Below, piece after piece: positions 25,730 through 34,311 of a stretch of DNA of 64,000 nt. This DNA comes from Paenibacillus sp. FSL H8-0048 (GTDB lineage: Bacteria; Bacillota; Bacilli; Paenibacillales; Paenibacillaceae). The number at the start of each line of letters is the position of its first letter. The first letter of the stretch is position 1. The position numbers were made by a program, and so were the translations under genes. Location of the stretch: assembly GCF_038002825.1 (NCBI RefSeq), contig NZ_JBBODF010000001.1, positions 4,712,001 to 4,776,000 on the forward strand, in the 5' to 3' direction. The notes beneath the pieces were generated by a model. It made no database searches. It worked only from the letters and a program-made list of their open reading frames with translations, and was not told the DNA's origin.

Positions 25730-25764
25730 AAGCTGGAAGACCTCTTGTGAGCCTCCAGCTTCTT
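25730..25764. terminator. Bidirectional terminator
   Basis: AAGCTGGA (25730-25737) pairs with TCCAGCTT (25754-25761), with TCTT after it on + and a T-rich run (TTTTTATTTTC) after it on the minus strand. It sits between the MmyB relic and the convergent gene at 25782. Confidence 0.75.
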
Positions 25765-25781
25765 GGTGTATAAAACCATAC

Positions 25782-26330
25782 CTAGTTCCCGTAACTCTTC
25801 AGCCACGACTTCAGTGATTCACTCATAATCTCATATTCGCTCTGTGCATCACCAGGATGCAGCTCGATTCCCCCGGACGGGCCCAGAATCACCATGTCTA
25901 CACGGGTCTGGTCTTTAAAGGTTATGGTCCCTGTGTTGCTCGCTCCGAATGAATTCCCTGCATCAAAAGGTCTAAGCTCAGCCTCCTGTATCATTTGGAT
26001 CATTCTATCCGTTTCTTCTTCGCTTAATAAGGTGGGGTTAATCATGCCGATGCTGATTTCCTGTACCTGCCCCGAGTTCAGCTTCTCTTTGAACTGCTCG
26101 GACCAGCGGCGCTCTGCGTTTCCTGAGGAGCAGCTGGATACCATCAGGATGAAACCGGCGATTACCAGGACCACCCCTGTTACCCGTTCCGCCCCTAAGG
26201 CCAGCCCGCTGGGCTCCGCATTTTTGAACCTCCAGCCCAGCCGTAGATACCACGCTATCTTAGGCCAAATGGCTATAACCAATCCAATAGCTATGATTAC
26301 AGCACCCAAAAATCCAGTCAAATCAATCAC
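25782..26330 (-). CDS. DUF6199-like membrane protein
   Basis: A 182-residue protein with two N-terminal membrane helices (about 5-26 and 49-66). The linker WYLRLGWRFKNAEPSGLALGAERVTGV is the pattern of DUF6199 proteins. The rest is an extracytoplasmic domain of about 115 residues with no recognised fold. Cys residues right after helix 2 (MVSSCSSGN) could in principle be lipidated but lie too far from the N-terminus for a normal lipobox. It begins at GTG with only a weak GGGA upstream, so the start is uncertain. Function unknown. Confidence 0.7.
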   Translation of the reverse strand: MIDLTGFLGAVIIAIGLVIAIWPKIAWYLRLGWRFKNAEPSGLALGAERVTGVVLVIAGFILMVSSCSSGNAERRWSEQFKEKLNSGQVQEISIGMINPTLLSEEETDRMIQMIQEAELRPFDAGNSFGASNTGTITFKDQTRVDMVILGPSGGIELHPGDAQSEYEIMSESLKSWLKSYGN

Positions 26331-26412
26331 ATCCCATGTCGGTTAATTCATATTTACTACGGGAAACTATTCCTTCAGGTTTCTTTTATAGAAATTCCTT
26401 ACAATATAGGTA

Positions 26413-26443
26413 TTGACTTGACGTGCACGTAAACTTGTAGGAT
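26413..26443 (+). promoter_or_regulatory. MerR-type promoter with 19-bp spacer and palindrome
   Basis: TTGACT (26413-26418) and TAGGAT (26438-26443) are 19 bp apart, the stretched spacing that MerR activators need. The perfect palindrome ACGTGCACGT (26421-26430) lies within the spacer. The site probably serves the MerR gene that follows. Confidence 0.7.
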
Positions 26444-26484
26444 AGAGCCATGAAGTACTTCATAGCCATAGGAAAGGAGAATTC

Positions 26485-27444
26485 ATGATTACCACTCAGC
26501 TGAGTAAAATCGGAGAGGTGTCGGTCCGGTACGGTATCTCCAGCCGCACGCTTAGGTACTACGAGGAGATTGGACTGATCGCCAGCATCAGGGAACCTAA
26601 CAGTGCAAAACGCCTGTACAGCCAGGAGATGCTCAGGAGGCTTGAACTGATTCTGCTGCTGAAGCAGTTAAGCTTCTCCGTGAAGGACATTTCAGCGGTG
26701 CTGTTAGCATCTGAACTGTCAAGGGCGGTCGGTGTTTTCTGCAATAAACTGGGGGAGGTTCAGCGGGAGATCAGCAATATGCTGGTACTCAGGGAGCTGC
26801 TCGAACGGTATGTGGCATTATTGCAGGAACAGGGGGTCGCCAAAGGCAATGCCATCGGTCTGTTATTGGAGCAGTCGAAGCGGATTAATCTGGACGTTGC
26901 TGCCATGTTTCGTGAAGGAGAATTGAATATAGAGACGGAGGAATCAGGAAGAATGGAACATCAATTAGTGAAGCTGGAGGATCATCAGGTCCGGTTTATT
27001 GAATTGAAGCCGGTGAAGGTGGCGTACTATCAGACTACTGCAGGGAATCAGCCGGAGGATGAGGCGTGGAATGTGCTGTATGCATGGGTGAAGAAAAAAG
27101 GGTTAGACCAGCTTCCAGCTACCCGTTATTTTGGCTTTAATCAGCCCGGCGCGCAGAATGAGCATGGTTATGAGATGTGGGCTACGGTCGGTGAGGACAC
27201 CGAACCCTCGGGCGAGGTACGGATCAAGCAGGTGAGCGGCGGTCTCTATGCCGTCTCCAGCTTATACGGTCTCGATATCCCCGAAGCCTGGAACCGCTTA
27301 AATGAATGGGTGCAGAGCAGTAAATATCAGCCGGGTCCGGGTCAATGGCTGGAGGAGCACTTCCTGTTCAACGGGGAGATGTTTGTTAACGAAGCGTTCC
27401 AGCTCGATCTTTATTACCCCATAGCCGTGCAAGCGAAGGGTTAA
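26485..27444 (+). CDS. MerR family regulator with GyrI-like effector domain
   Basis: A 319-residue regulator. The N-terminal MerR winged helix reads EVSVRYGISSRTLRYYEEIGLIASIREPNSAKRLYSQEML and is followed by a coiled coil (about 75-115). The C-terminal half (about 155-315) matches the GyrI-like small-molecule binding fold, as in BmrR and Rob: VRFIELKPVKVAYYQTTAG ... WLEEHFLFNGEMFVNEAFQLDLYYPI. Such proteins sense bulky, often cationic drugs. Its own promoter has MerR-type geometry, so it is probably autoregulated. No pump is adjacent; the next genes are a hypothetical and an AraC-GyrI regulator. Confidence 0.92.
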   Translation: MITTQLSKIGEVSVRYGISSRTLRYYEEIGLIASIREPNSAKRLYSQEMLRRLELILLLKQLSFSVKDISAVLLASELSRAVGVFCNKLGEVQREISNMLVLRELLERYVALLQEQGVAKGNAIGLLLEQSKRINLDVAAMFREGELNIETEESGRMEHQLVKLEDHQVRFIELKPVKVAYYQTTAGNQPEDEAWNVLYAWVKKKGLDQLPATRYFGFNQPGAQNEHGYEMWATVGEDTEPSGEVRIKQVSGGLYAVSSLYGLDIPEAWNRLNEWVQSSKYQPGPGQWLEEHFLFNGEMFVNEAFQLDLYYPIAVQAKG

Positions 27445-27458
27445 TTCAGACACATACT

Positions 27459-27493
27459 AAGGCCGTCCTGCGAAGGATGGCCTTTACTCTTTT
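27459..27493 (+). terminator. Terminator after the MerR gene
   Basis: AAGGCCGTCCT pairs with AGGATGGCCTT around GCGA (one G-T pair), followed by a T-rich stretch. Confidence 0.8.
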
Positions 27494-27563
27494 GAAGGGA
27501 AAACGGGGCGGTTAACAGAAATGATATATGGACAGGAAACCAGCGAAATGAAAGGATAAGGCC

Positions 27564-28031
27564 ATGAGTAACTTAATTCTGAAGCACTGGACGGAGGAGC
27601 ATGAGCTTCCTGGGATTAATTGTATGGCTTACGCAGATGGCAGCATTACGATTCTGAATATCGAGACCTGCTACGACCCGAATACCCATGAGCATACAAT
27701 GAGCTGCCACCCCCTGTGTGACACAACAATTGAGAGTATTGTGAAGTATAATAATGATCCTTGGACCATCGTGGATGCTTGGACGAGCCTGAAGTATGAG
27801 GGCGGAACAATCTACGGCGGGGACGGGCAAATGGGAAATGAGGGCTTCATTGCCTGCACCGATACAGGTGGTGTTTTAGTTTGGGCTTTTTTCTCGGATG
27901 CCACGAATCCGATCAAGCAATTAAGCATCGAAGACCGGACATTAATCGCGGTGAATGAGCATGATGAGCTGAGGATCGAGATCAATCTGGACAATCTTAC
28001 AGAGATGAAGCTGATCCCATGCCGCAAGTAG
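27564..28031 (+). CDS. Hypothetical protein, beta-rich
   Basis: A 155-residue acidic cytoplasmic protein of mostly beta structure, with repeated short strands (GSITILNIETCYD, GGVLVWAFFSDATNP, TLIAVNEHDELRIEINLDN). Six Cys are present. No named family is recognised; the pattern resembles small orphan proteins of polymorphic-toxin or immunity islands, but that is a weak impression. It has AAAGGA before the ATG and ends 70 bp before the AraC-GyrI gene. Confidence 0.6.
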   Translation: MSNLILKHWTEEHELPGINCMAYADGSITILNIETCYDPNTHEHTMSCHPLCDTTIESIVKYNNDPWTIVDAWTSLKYEGGTIYGGDGQMGNEGFIACTDTGGVLVWAFFSDATNPIKQLSIEDRTLIAVNEHDELRIEINLDNLTEMKLIPCRK

Positions 28032-28101
28032 AATCAAGAAATGCTTTTTCCAGTATTCTAGAATGACTATAGAGCGGTTGGAACGAGGGGGTGAGCGGAC
28101 G

Positions 28102-29070
28102 GTGTACGAGTGGCACAGGCAGATCCAGACCATTGTCGATGATATGGACCACAGCATCAAGCAGCATAACAGTGAGGCCATAACGCTGCAATCTCTCGCT
28201 GACAAGCTGGGCTATTCGGAGTTTCATACGACGAGGAAATTCAAAGAGATATCCGGGATGCAGCTTAGGGAGTACCTTCGCCACCGGAAGCTGGCTTTTG
28301 CACTGAAGGAGGTACGGGATAGCGGAAAAAGCATTCTAGATATTGCGCTCGACTATGGATTCTCCTCCCATGAAGCTTTTACGCGTGCGTTCAAGATGAC
28401 CTATGGTGTGGCCCCAAGCGAGTACCGGAGACACCCGTATCCTGTCGTCCTTCGGACCAAAATCAACCCGTTTGACCGCTACTTTTTCGGACTAGGAGAG
28501 GTTGGCATGGTAAAATCTACAGAAGAGGTTAAAATCTATTTCGTAACCATTCCCGCGCACAAATTCCTGCACATTAAGAACTACGAGAGCAACGGGTATT
28601 GGGATTTCTGGCAGAAGCAGAGCCTGATTCCAGGGCAGGACTGCGAGACCATCAGCGGCTTGCTGGACAGTATCAAGGGGAAGCTGGATGATGACGGCGG
28701 AAGCGATACGAACAGCGGCAACGGCCAGATCATGGCCTATATGAATGACCCGGACGGCAGGCTCTGCGATTGGGGATTTCCGCGTACAGAGTGCTATGGG
28801 GTACGTCTCCCCTATGATTATGATGGCGAGGTCCCCGCGCAGATGCTGATGGCGGATATTCCAGAGGCCGAGTACATTGTGTTCGAGCACGGGCCGTTTG
28901 ATTACGAGCAGGAGAACCGCAGTGTCGAGAAACGGATGGAGCAGGCGATGGCCGCTTTTGACTATACAGGCACTGGCTATTGCTTCGACCCTGCCCCCGG
29001 CCGGATCATCTACTTCTATTTCAACCCGGAGCGGTACTTCAAGTATGTCCGGCCTGTGCGGAAGTCATAA
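28102..29070 (+). CDS. AraC family regulator with GyrI-like effector domain
   Basis: A regulator of about 322 residues with the DNA-binding domain first: VYEWHRQIQTIVDDMDHSIKQ ... SLADKLGYSEFHTTRKFKEISGMQLREYLRHRKL, then ILDIALDYGFSSHEAFTRAFKMTYGVAPSEYR. From about residue 140 a GyrI-like domain follows (EEVKIYFVTIPAHKFLHIKNY ... EYIVFEHGPFDYE). Family members usually start at the YEW segment. Here that falls on a GTG at 28102 with GAGGGGG 9 nt upstream, so the longer frame from 28063 is not chosen. It is the second GyrI-type regulator within 3 kb. Confidence 0.9.
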   Translation: MYEWHRQIQTIVDDMDHSIKQHNSEAITLQSLADKLGYSEFHTTRKFKEISGMQLREYLRHRKLAFALKEVRDSGKSILDIALDYGFSSHEAFTRAFKMTYGVAPSEYRRHPYPVVLRTKINPFDRYFFGLGEVGMVKSTEEVKIYFVTIPAHKFLHIKNYESNGYWDFWQKQSLIPGQDCETISGLLDSIKGKLDDDGGSDTNSGNGQIMAYMNDPDGRLCDWGFPRTECYGVRLPYDYDGEVPAQMLMADIPEAEYIVFEHGPFDYEQENRSVEKRMEQAMAAFDYTGTGYCFDPAPGRIIYFYFNPERYFKYVRPVRKS

Positions 29071-29146
29071 ATTGCTTCAAGCGCCTGCTGCTTTCATAGG
29101 GCGGGTGCTTTACTATATATCAATAATGAACCTAAGGAGTATATCT

Positions 29147-30751
29147 ATGTATGACGCTAATCCAGGCTGGCTTGCCCATTGCACAGAAATTATAGATGTA
29201 GCAGATTTGTTACCGGTCCCCTCCACAATACGTCTGGATCAGGCTGCCCTCCTGTTGGTAAGTGATGGCCAAGCCACGCTATCGATCAACGGGCATGAAG
29301 AGCAGCTTCTTTTCGGCCAGTTAATTGCTCTTGAGAAGGGTTCGGTCATCCGGCTGGCCTCTGCCAATCATTTTGATTTCTCGGGCTATTTGATTAGCTT
29401 CAATACTTATGACACAGAAATGCAATCTCCTTACCACTGGCAAGTAGACCGGGCGGCTGGCTATTATGTTCAGAGTGTGCCTGAAGCGGTGGTTGCAGAG
29501 ATCCGTTCATCCCTCACCAGGAGCACCGGGCCGCTTGGCATCACCATGAAGCAATACATTCTATACCATTTGTTAAAAGAATTGCAGCATGAACAGCCAA
29601 CCGCTGAAAGCACACTTGAGCAAAGATTGGCGCGCACGGTGATTTACATGCAGCAGAATTATCATCAAATGATCACAAGAGATGAACTGGCGGCAATCGC
29701 CGGATACAGCCCATCCTATTACTCCAGGAAATTCACCCAGCTCTATCATAAGACGCCGGTGGAGTATCTGATCCGTTACCGGATGTATCGTGCTCAGGAG
29801 TGGCTGCTGCTTACGGGCGACTCCTCCAGACAGGTGGCGAGGAAGACAGGCTTTGAGGATGCGCATTATTTCAGCCGGCAGTTTAGACAGGTAGCCGGGC
29901 TTCCGCCCATGCAGTTCAAATCATCGGTTGCAGACAGCCGGATATGCTTTCTCTCCGCGGCACATGCAGAAATAGCAATAGCCTTAGGGGTAATCCCCCA
30001 ATCTGTTGTAATTGTCAGTGCTTTAACCCCGGACTATCAACAACCCATGTTCCATATGCACGGCGTGACCTTACTGGCCATGCCGCAGTATATCACTCTG
30101 CCGGACCTCATTGCAGAGCAAGAGCCCGATCTGATTATCGGTGAGCATTTATCAGAAGAGTTGAAACAATATTTCCGGGCCATAGCTCCCATCCTAACGA
30201 GGCTGCCGGACGATCTGAATGCACGGATCAGCTATTTCGGCACCTTGTTCAACCGGGAGGCCCAGGCAGCACAGCTCATTGCCGGGCTTACTGTGCAGGC
30301 CGATCTCCTGCGAAACAAGCTGCAAAGGCAGCTCCCGGAAGGCTCCACCGTTCTGTACCTTCGTGTTGAAGAGCTCGGCTACCGTTATATTGGTGAAGCT
30401 TCCAGCGATGCAGCTACCCTGCTGTACAAGGAGCTGGGGTTAACCATGCCTGAGATTATCCGTGCCCACGAGAACAGCTTCAATCCATGCTCATTGCAGC
30501 AATTAGCGGAGGCCAATCCTACGTATCTATTCATTGAGAAGCGTATTATGGAGTACTACAATGCAGATTTAAGCCTGTCTAAGCTACAGGCCAGTGAGCA
30601 ATGGGCTGCCTTAGACGCGGTGAAGAATAACCGGGTGATCTATGTGGATACCGGGCTATGGATTAATAACTGCAGCGCGTATGGCAAAAGGGTAATCCTG
30701 CAGCAGATGGAACAGGCTATGCTGGACAGCGGGGCTCCTGAGACACAATAA
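29147..30751 (+). CDS. AraC regulator fused to a siderophore-binding-protein domain (Btr-like)
   Basis: A 534-residue one-component regulator. It has an N-terminal cupin-like region, the AraC helix-turn-helix at about 165-265 (MITRDELAAIAGYSPSYYSRKFTQLYHKTPVEYLIRYR ... VARKTGFEDAHYFSRQFRQVAGLPPMQFK), and then about 260 residues homologous to periplasmic Fe3+-siderophore binding proteins. Bacillus Btr has this layout and activates a siderophore uptake operon on binding the ligand. Reading extends upstream into the previous gene, but AAGGAG precedes the ATG at 29147. It stands just before a Fur-boxed siderophore-binding lipoprotein gene, the obvious target. Confidence 0.92.
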   Translation: MYDANPGWLAHCTEIIDVADLLPVPSTIRLDQAALLLVSDGQATLSINGHEEQLLFGQLIALEKGSVIRLASANHFDFSGYLISFNTYDTEMQSPYHWQVDRAAGYYVQSVPEAVVAEIRSSLTRSTGPLGITMKQYILYHLLKELQHEQPTAESTLEQRLARTVIYMQQNYHQMITRDELAAIAGYSPSYYSRKFTQLYHKTPVEYLIRYRMYRAQEWLLLTGDSSRQVARKTGFEDAHYFSRQFRQVAGLPPMQFKSSVADSRICFLSAAHAEIAIALGVIPQSVVIVSALTPDYQQPMFHMHGVTLLAMPQYITLPDLIAEQEPDLIIGEHLSEELKQYFRAIAPILTRLPDDLNARISYFGTLFNREAQAAQLIAGLTVQADLLRNKLQRQLPEGSTVLYLRVEELGYRYIGEASSDAATLLYKELGLTMPEIIRAHENSFNPCSLQQLAEANPTYLFIEKRIMEYYNADLSLSKLQASEQWAALDAVKNNRVIYVDTGLWINNCSAYGKRVILQQMEQAMLDSGAPETQ

Positions 30752-30813
30752 TCCAATGTTTACGACATTTTAGGCTATAGTAGGTTCATTTATTATTCCT
30801 TATAATTTGATAG

Positions 30814-30828
30814 TGATAATCATTATCA
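30814..30828. promoter_or_regulatory. Fur box (7-1-7)
   Basis: TGATAATCATTATCA is a perfect 7-1-7 inverted repeat matching the Bacillus Fur consensus, 22 bp before the lipoprotein start and just after a TATAAT (30801-30806). It indicates repression when iron is plentiful. Confidence 0.92.
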
Positions 30829-30849
30829 GAGAAGAGAGGCTATGATGTA

Positions 30850-31827
30850 ATGAGAAAACCTATGCTCTATATACTGTCTATGCTAGTAATGCTGACTTTA
30901 GTCGCTTGTTCAACCACCACAGCGGAAAGCAGCAGCACGGCGAAGGCTACAGAAGGCCCAAGTGAGTCTGCCACACGAGTCGTCAGTAGTGCCTTCGGTG
31001 ACATTACGATTCCTGTGAAGCCGAAGAACATGCTGATTCTTAACTCGAATTATGCCGAGAATCTGATCGAGCTCGGCGTGATCCCTGATATGGTTACACT
31101 TGTACAGGAGATTGAACCCGAGTATCGGCCGAAGTTATTCAATGACAATAAGGTGACAATGATTGAGGTTCAGCAATATGAAGAGAATCTTGAACTTATT
31201 CTTGCCGCAGCACCGGATCTGATTATTGTCGATAATGGTACAATTGATACCAAAAGGTATGAAGCCTTGAGCCAAATTGCCCCTACGGTGGCTGTGGAGG
31301 CCGGCGGTACTGTCAGAGAGAGTGTTGCCGCCCTCGGCAAGCTGTTCCATAAAGAGAAGGAGGCTGAGCTGGCCCTAAGTAAATATAATGACAAGATAAA
31401 AAACACCAAAGAGAAATTGCAGCAGGCTTTAGGGGATCAGACCATTCTCGTCTTGCGTGTGGAGCAAAATCAATATCGGGTGTTGGGCCAGGAAGCTGGA
31501 AGCCCCGGAAGCGGCATTTTGTATAACGAGCTGGGACTACATATTCCAGAGCAGTTAAAAGACTATAAAGATTGGTTCACGCCGATGTCTATGGAGATTT
31601 TTCCCAAGCTAAAAGCGGATCATATCTTCGTGGAACAACGCATGATGCAGAATTACAGCAGTGAGCAGTCTATGAAGGACTTGGAGAATTCTCCAATCTG
31701 GAAGGGTATGGAGGCTGTGAAAAAAGGGCATGTGTACCGCTTGGAGACAGCGGATTTTGTAGTGGGTGAAGGACTGATCGGCACGCCGCTGCTCCTGGAT
31801 TATCTGGCAGACAAGTTGGTGCCCTAA
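30850..31827 (+). CDS. Siderophore-binding lipoprotein of an ABC importer
   Basis: A 325-residue extracellular solute-binding protein of the FecB/FhuD class. The N-terminal signal MLYILSMLVMLTLVAC ends in a lipobox with Cys20. The mature part has the two-lobe helical-backbone fold, with GDITIPVKPKNMLILNSNYAENLIELGVIPDMVT and the DLIIVDN segment. It is related to the binding domain of the preceding AraC regulator (both share E-L-G-L and VKKGHVYRLET-type endings). The Fur box explains its regulation. No permease or ATPase gene follows; it must share a transporter encoded elsewhere. Confidence 0.93.
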   Translation: MRKPMLYILSMLVMLTLVACSTTTAESSSTAKATEGPSESATRVVSSAFGDITIPVKPKNMLILNSNYAENLIELGVIPDMVTLVQEIEPEYRPKLFNDNKVTMIEVQQYEENLELILAAAPDLIIVDNGTIDTKRYEALSQIAPTVAVEAGGTVRESVAALGKLFHKEKEAELALSKYNDKIKNTKEKLQQALGDQTILVLRVEQNQYRVLGQEAGSPGSGILYNELGLHIPEQLKDYKDWFTPMSMEIFPKLKADHIFVEQRMMQNYSSEQSMKDLENSPIWKGMEAVKKGHVYRLETADFVVGEGLIGTPLLLDYLADKLVP

Positions 31828-32870
31828 TGGAACAGGTTATCTATGACGTCATTATTATCGGGGGCGGTCCTGCGGGGATGTACGCAGCCTTCTATAGCGG
31901 AATGCGGGAGATGAAGACGAAAATCATCGAAGCCAAGCAGGAGCTGGGCGGATTCATGCGCACCTATCCTGAGAAGCTGGTATGGGATGTTGGAGGGATC
32001 GGACCTGTCCGGTGCGAGGAGATTATCCACTCGTTGATCCGGCAAGCCGCCACTTTTGATCCAAGCATCGTATATGGGCAGGAAATCGTCCAGATGGAGA
32101 AGCGTGATGACGGTATATTCATACTCACAGCGGATTCAGGAGAGAAGCATTATACCAGAACCATCATTCTGGCTACGGGGCGCGGGATTACCAGCATTCA
32201 AAAGCTTGCGGTGGAAGGCGCTGACCGCTTTGAGCTGAGTAACCTTCACTATACCGTGACGAGCATCAATAAGTTCAAGGATAAGAGGGTGCTGATCTCC
32301 GGCGGGGGCGATTCAGCCGTCGATTGGGCGGTGGCTATGGCTCCCCTTGCCAAAGAGGTATATGTCGTTCACCGGAGAGATGACTTCAGCGCCTTCGAAT
32401 CCTCGGTAACCGAGATGAAGTCTCTGGCTACTGTATATGTTCCTTATACGGTAGCCCGGCTGCACGGTCATGAAGGCAGAATCGGATCGGTGACGCTGCA
32501 GCATGCGGATTCCCAAGAAACGGTTCAGCTCGAGGTGGATGAGGTACTGGTGAATCACGGGTTCGAGCGGAACTTCGGCGGGGCCATCCTCGAATGGGGG
32601 CTGGAGCATGAAGAGTTCGGCATCTCGGTGAGCCCCGTCATGCACACGAGCATGCCAGGCATCTTCGGCGCAGGTGATATTGTAACCCATGCCGGGAAGG
32701 TAAGGCTGATCGCCGGTGCCTTCAATGACGCGGTGCTTGCCGTCAACAGCGCCAAATTATATATCGATCCCACCGGGTCCAAGATGGCCGGGGTCTCCTC
32801 GCATAATGACCGTTTTGCGGATAAGAATGAGGAGGAGCGGCAGAAGTACAGAGCATCGCAGGGCAAATGA
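31827..32870 (+). CDS. Ferredoxin/flavodoxin-NADP+ reductase type 2 (thioredoxin reductase-like)
   Basis: A 347-residue flavoprotein. The FAD loop VIIIGGGPAGMYAAFYSG and the NADPH loop VLISGGGDSAVDWAVAM are intact. The thioredoxin-reductase CxxC is absent, which fits the YumC/FNR2 group. These enzymes supply electrons to ferredoxin or flavodoxin, and in iron-uptake clusters may reduce ferric siderophores. The start overlaps the stop of the lipoprotein gene (TAATG), so both are under the same Fur-controlled promoter. That strengthens an iron-release role. Confidence 0.92.
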   Translation: MEQVIYDVIIIGGGPAGMYAAFYSGMREMKTKIIEAKQELGGFMRTYPEKLVWDVGGIGPVRCEEIIHSLIRQAATFDPSIVYGQEIVQMEKRDDGIFILTADSGEKHYTRTIILATGRGITSIQKLAVEGADRFELSNLHYTVTSINKFKDKRVLISGGGDSAVDWAVAMAPLAKEVYVVHRRDDFSAFESSVTEMKSLATVYVPYTVARLHGHEGRIGSVTLQHADSQETVQLEVDEVLVNHGFERNFGGAILEWGLEHEEFGISVSPVMHTSMPGIFGAGDIVTHAGKVRLIAGAFNDAVLAVNSAKLYIDPTGSKMAGVSSHNDRFADKNEEERQKYRASQGK

Positions 32871-32904
32871 AGGTACAAATGAGCCTGCAAAAAGCAAAGC
32901 ACAA

Positions 32905-32936
32905 GAGCGCACAAGCCAAAGGGCTTGTGCGTTTTG
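32905..32936 (+). terminator. Terminator of the iron operon
   Basis: GCACAAGCC (32909-32917) pairs perfectly with GGCTTGTGC (32922-32930), followed by GTTTT. Confidence 0.85.
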
Positions 32937-33032
32937 CTGTAGCGGAAAGTGAAAGGTGTATTTTATGATGAAACGATATTAAGATTATTCAATATTTAGA
33001 AATTATTGTGAAAGGTGGATGCGTTGTTATGA

Positions 33033-34229
33033 ATGAACAATGTGAAAAAATTCATGTTTAGGGTTGAATCTGGATTAAGGTGTAACCGCCCTCTGCTGCT
33101 TGTCCTAATGGCTATCCTTCTAATCAGCAGTTTGACAGCCTGCAGCGGATACTCCTTAGGGGGCGAGGAAGCAAATCCGTCTGCACAACCAGCCAGGCCA
33201 TCGGCACTTCCTGCCCGACTTGCCCAGGCAACGCCTGCAGCCACCCCGCTAACGACCAAAGCGACCGGCCAGATTTATCTGTATGGCGAATCTCATGGGA
33301 TTGCCAAGATTATGGACAAGGAATATGAGGCTTGGTCCGATTATTACCACAACAAGGGGATGAGACACCTATTCGTGGAGCAGTCCTATTACGCTGCCGA
33401 ATACTTGAACCTGTGGATGCAGTCGGACAATGACGACATTCTGGAGGAGCTTTATCAGGATTGGGAGGGGACTCCGGGTCACGTGCCCTATACGAAGACT
33501 TATTTTCGGAAAATAAAAAGCGGATGCCCGGATACTATTTTCCACGGAACAGATGTTGGGCATCAATGGGACATAACCGGTAAGCGGTTCATGTCTTATC
33601 TTGAGGACAACAACCTCACCGGATCAGAGATGTATACCTTGACTACCGAAGCGATCCAGCAGGGCGAGAGGTATTACAGTAGTCACGATGAGGTATATCG
33701 GGAGAACAAGATGACCGAGAATTTCATCCGCGAATTTGAAAAGCTGGGCAGCGAGAGCATCATGGGCATTTACGGCGCAGCGCATACCGGAGTCAATGAA
33801 ATGGAGCTTTCTACCAAATCGGTCCCCTGTATGGCGAATCAATTACATAAGTACTATGGTGGCAACCTGCATACGGAGGATTTGAGCTGGATGGTGAAGG
33901 ATATTGAACCGCTCAGAGTGGATGAAATCACCATGCAGGGCAAAAAGTATGAGGCATCTTATTTTGGAAAGAGTGATTTGAGCGGATTTAAGGATTACGC
34001 CTTCCGGGAGTTTTGGCGATTGGAGGGGGCTTATCAAGATGCCAGCAAGCTGCCGCTGCTGGGTAGTGTTCTTCCGTATGATGAATATCCGATGCTGATT
34101 GAAGAAGGACAGGTATTTGCTATCAGCTATACCAAAACAGACGGGTCGGTAGAAAGAGAATACCATTTGGCTAATGGTAATAGATGGAAGGGAAAGAATG
34201 CGACGGAGCAGATTAAGGTAACGGAATGA
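33033..34229 (+). CDS. Erythromycin-esterase/ChaN-like lipoprotein
   Basis: About 398 residues. A hydrophobic segment (LLLVLMAILLISSLTAC) ends in a lipobox, then a Pro/Ala-rich linker (about 45-75). The catalytic-like domain begins with QIYLYGESHGIAKIMDKEYE, the GExH motif of the EreA/ChaN/TraB-type fold, and has a second His in IMGIYGAAHTGVNEME. Family members hydrolyse or bind diverse ligands, so macrolide esterase activity should not be assumed. The start is unsure: the ATG at 33033 is 14 nt from GGTGG, and 30 residues before the lipobox Cys is long but possible. It forms a single-gene unit. Confidence 0.65.
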   Translation: MNNVKKFMFRVESGLRCNRPLLLVLMAILLISSLTACSGYSLGGEEANPSAQPARPSALPARLAQATPAATPLTTKATGQIYLYGESHGIAKIMDKEYEAWSDYYHNKGMRHLFVEQSYYAAEYLNLWMQSDNDDILEELYQDWEGTPGHVPYTKTYFRKIKSGCPDTIFHGTDVGHQWDITGKRFMSYLEDNNLTGSEMYTLTTEAIQQGERYYSSHDEVYRENKMTENFIREFEKLGSESIMGIYGAAHTGVNEMELSTKSVPCMANQLHKYYGGNLHTEDLSWMVKDIEPLRVDEITMQGKKYEASYFGKSDLSGFKDYAFREFWRLEGAYQDASKLPLLGSVLPYDEYPMLIEEGQVFAISYTKTDGSVEREYHLANGNRWKGKNATEQIKVTE

Positions 34230-34311
34230 CCTGCTGATGTAAGCAGAGCTGCGGAAATGGTATATTAATCTAGGAGTTTCCATTTCTTAATCGGATGGGC
34301 AGGTGTAACAT

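Noticed and set aside
28877..29146. N-terminal 90-codon extension of the AraC-SBP regulator
   Set aside because: It overlaps the preceding AraC-GyrI gene in another frame; AAGGAG and homology place the start at 29147.
30769..32900. A complete siderophore ABC transporter
   Set aside because: Only the binding lipoprotein and an FNR-like reductase are present; no permease or ATPase gene lies in or near the unit.
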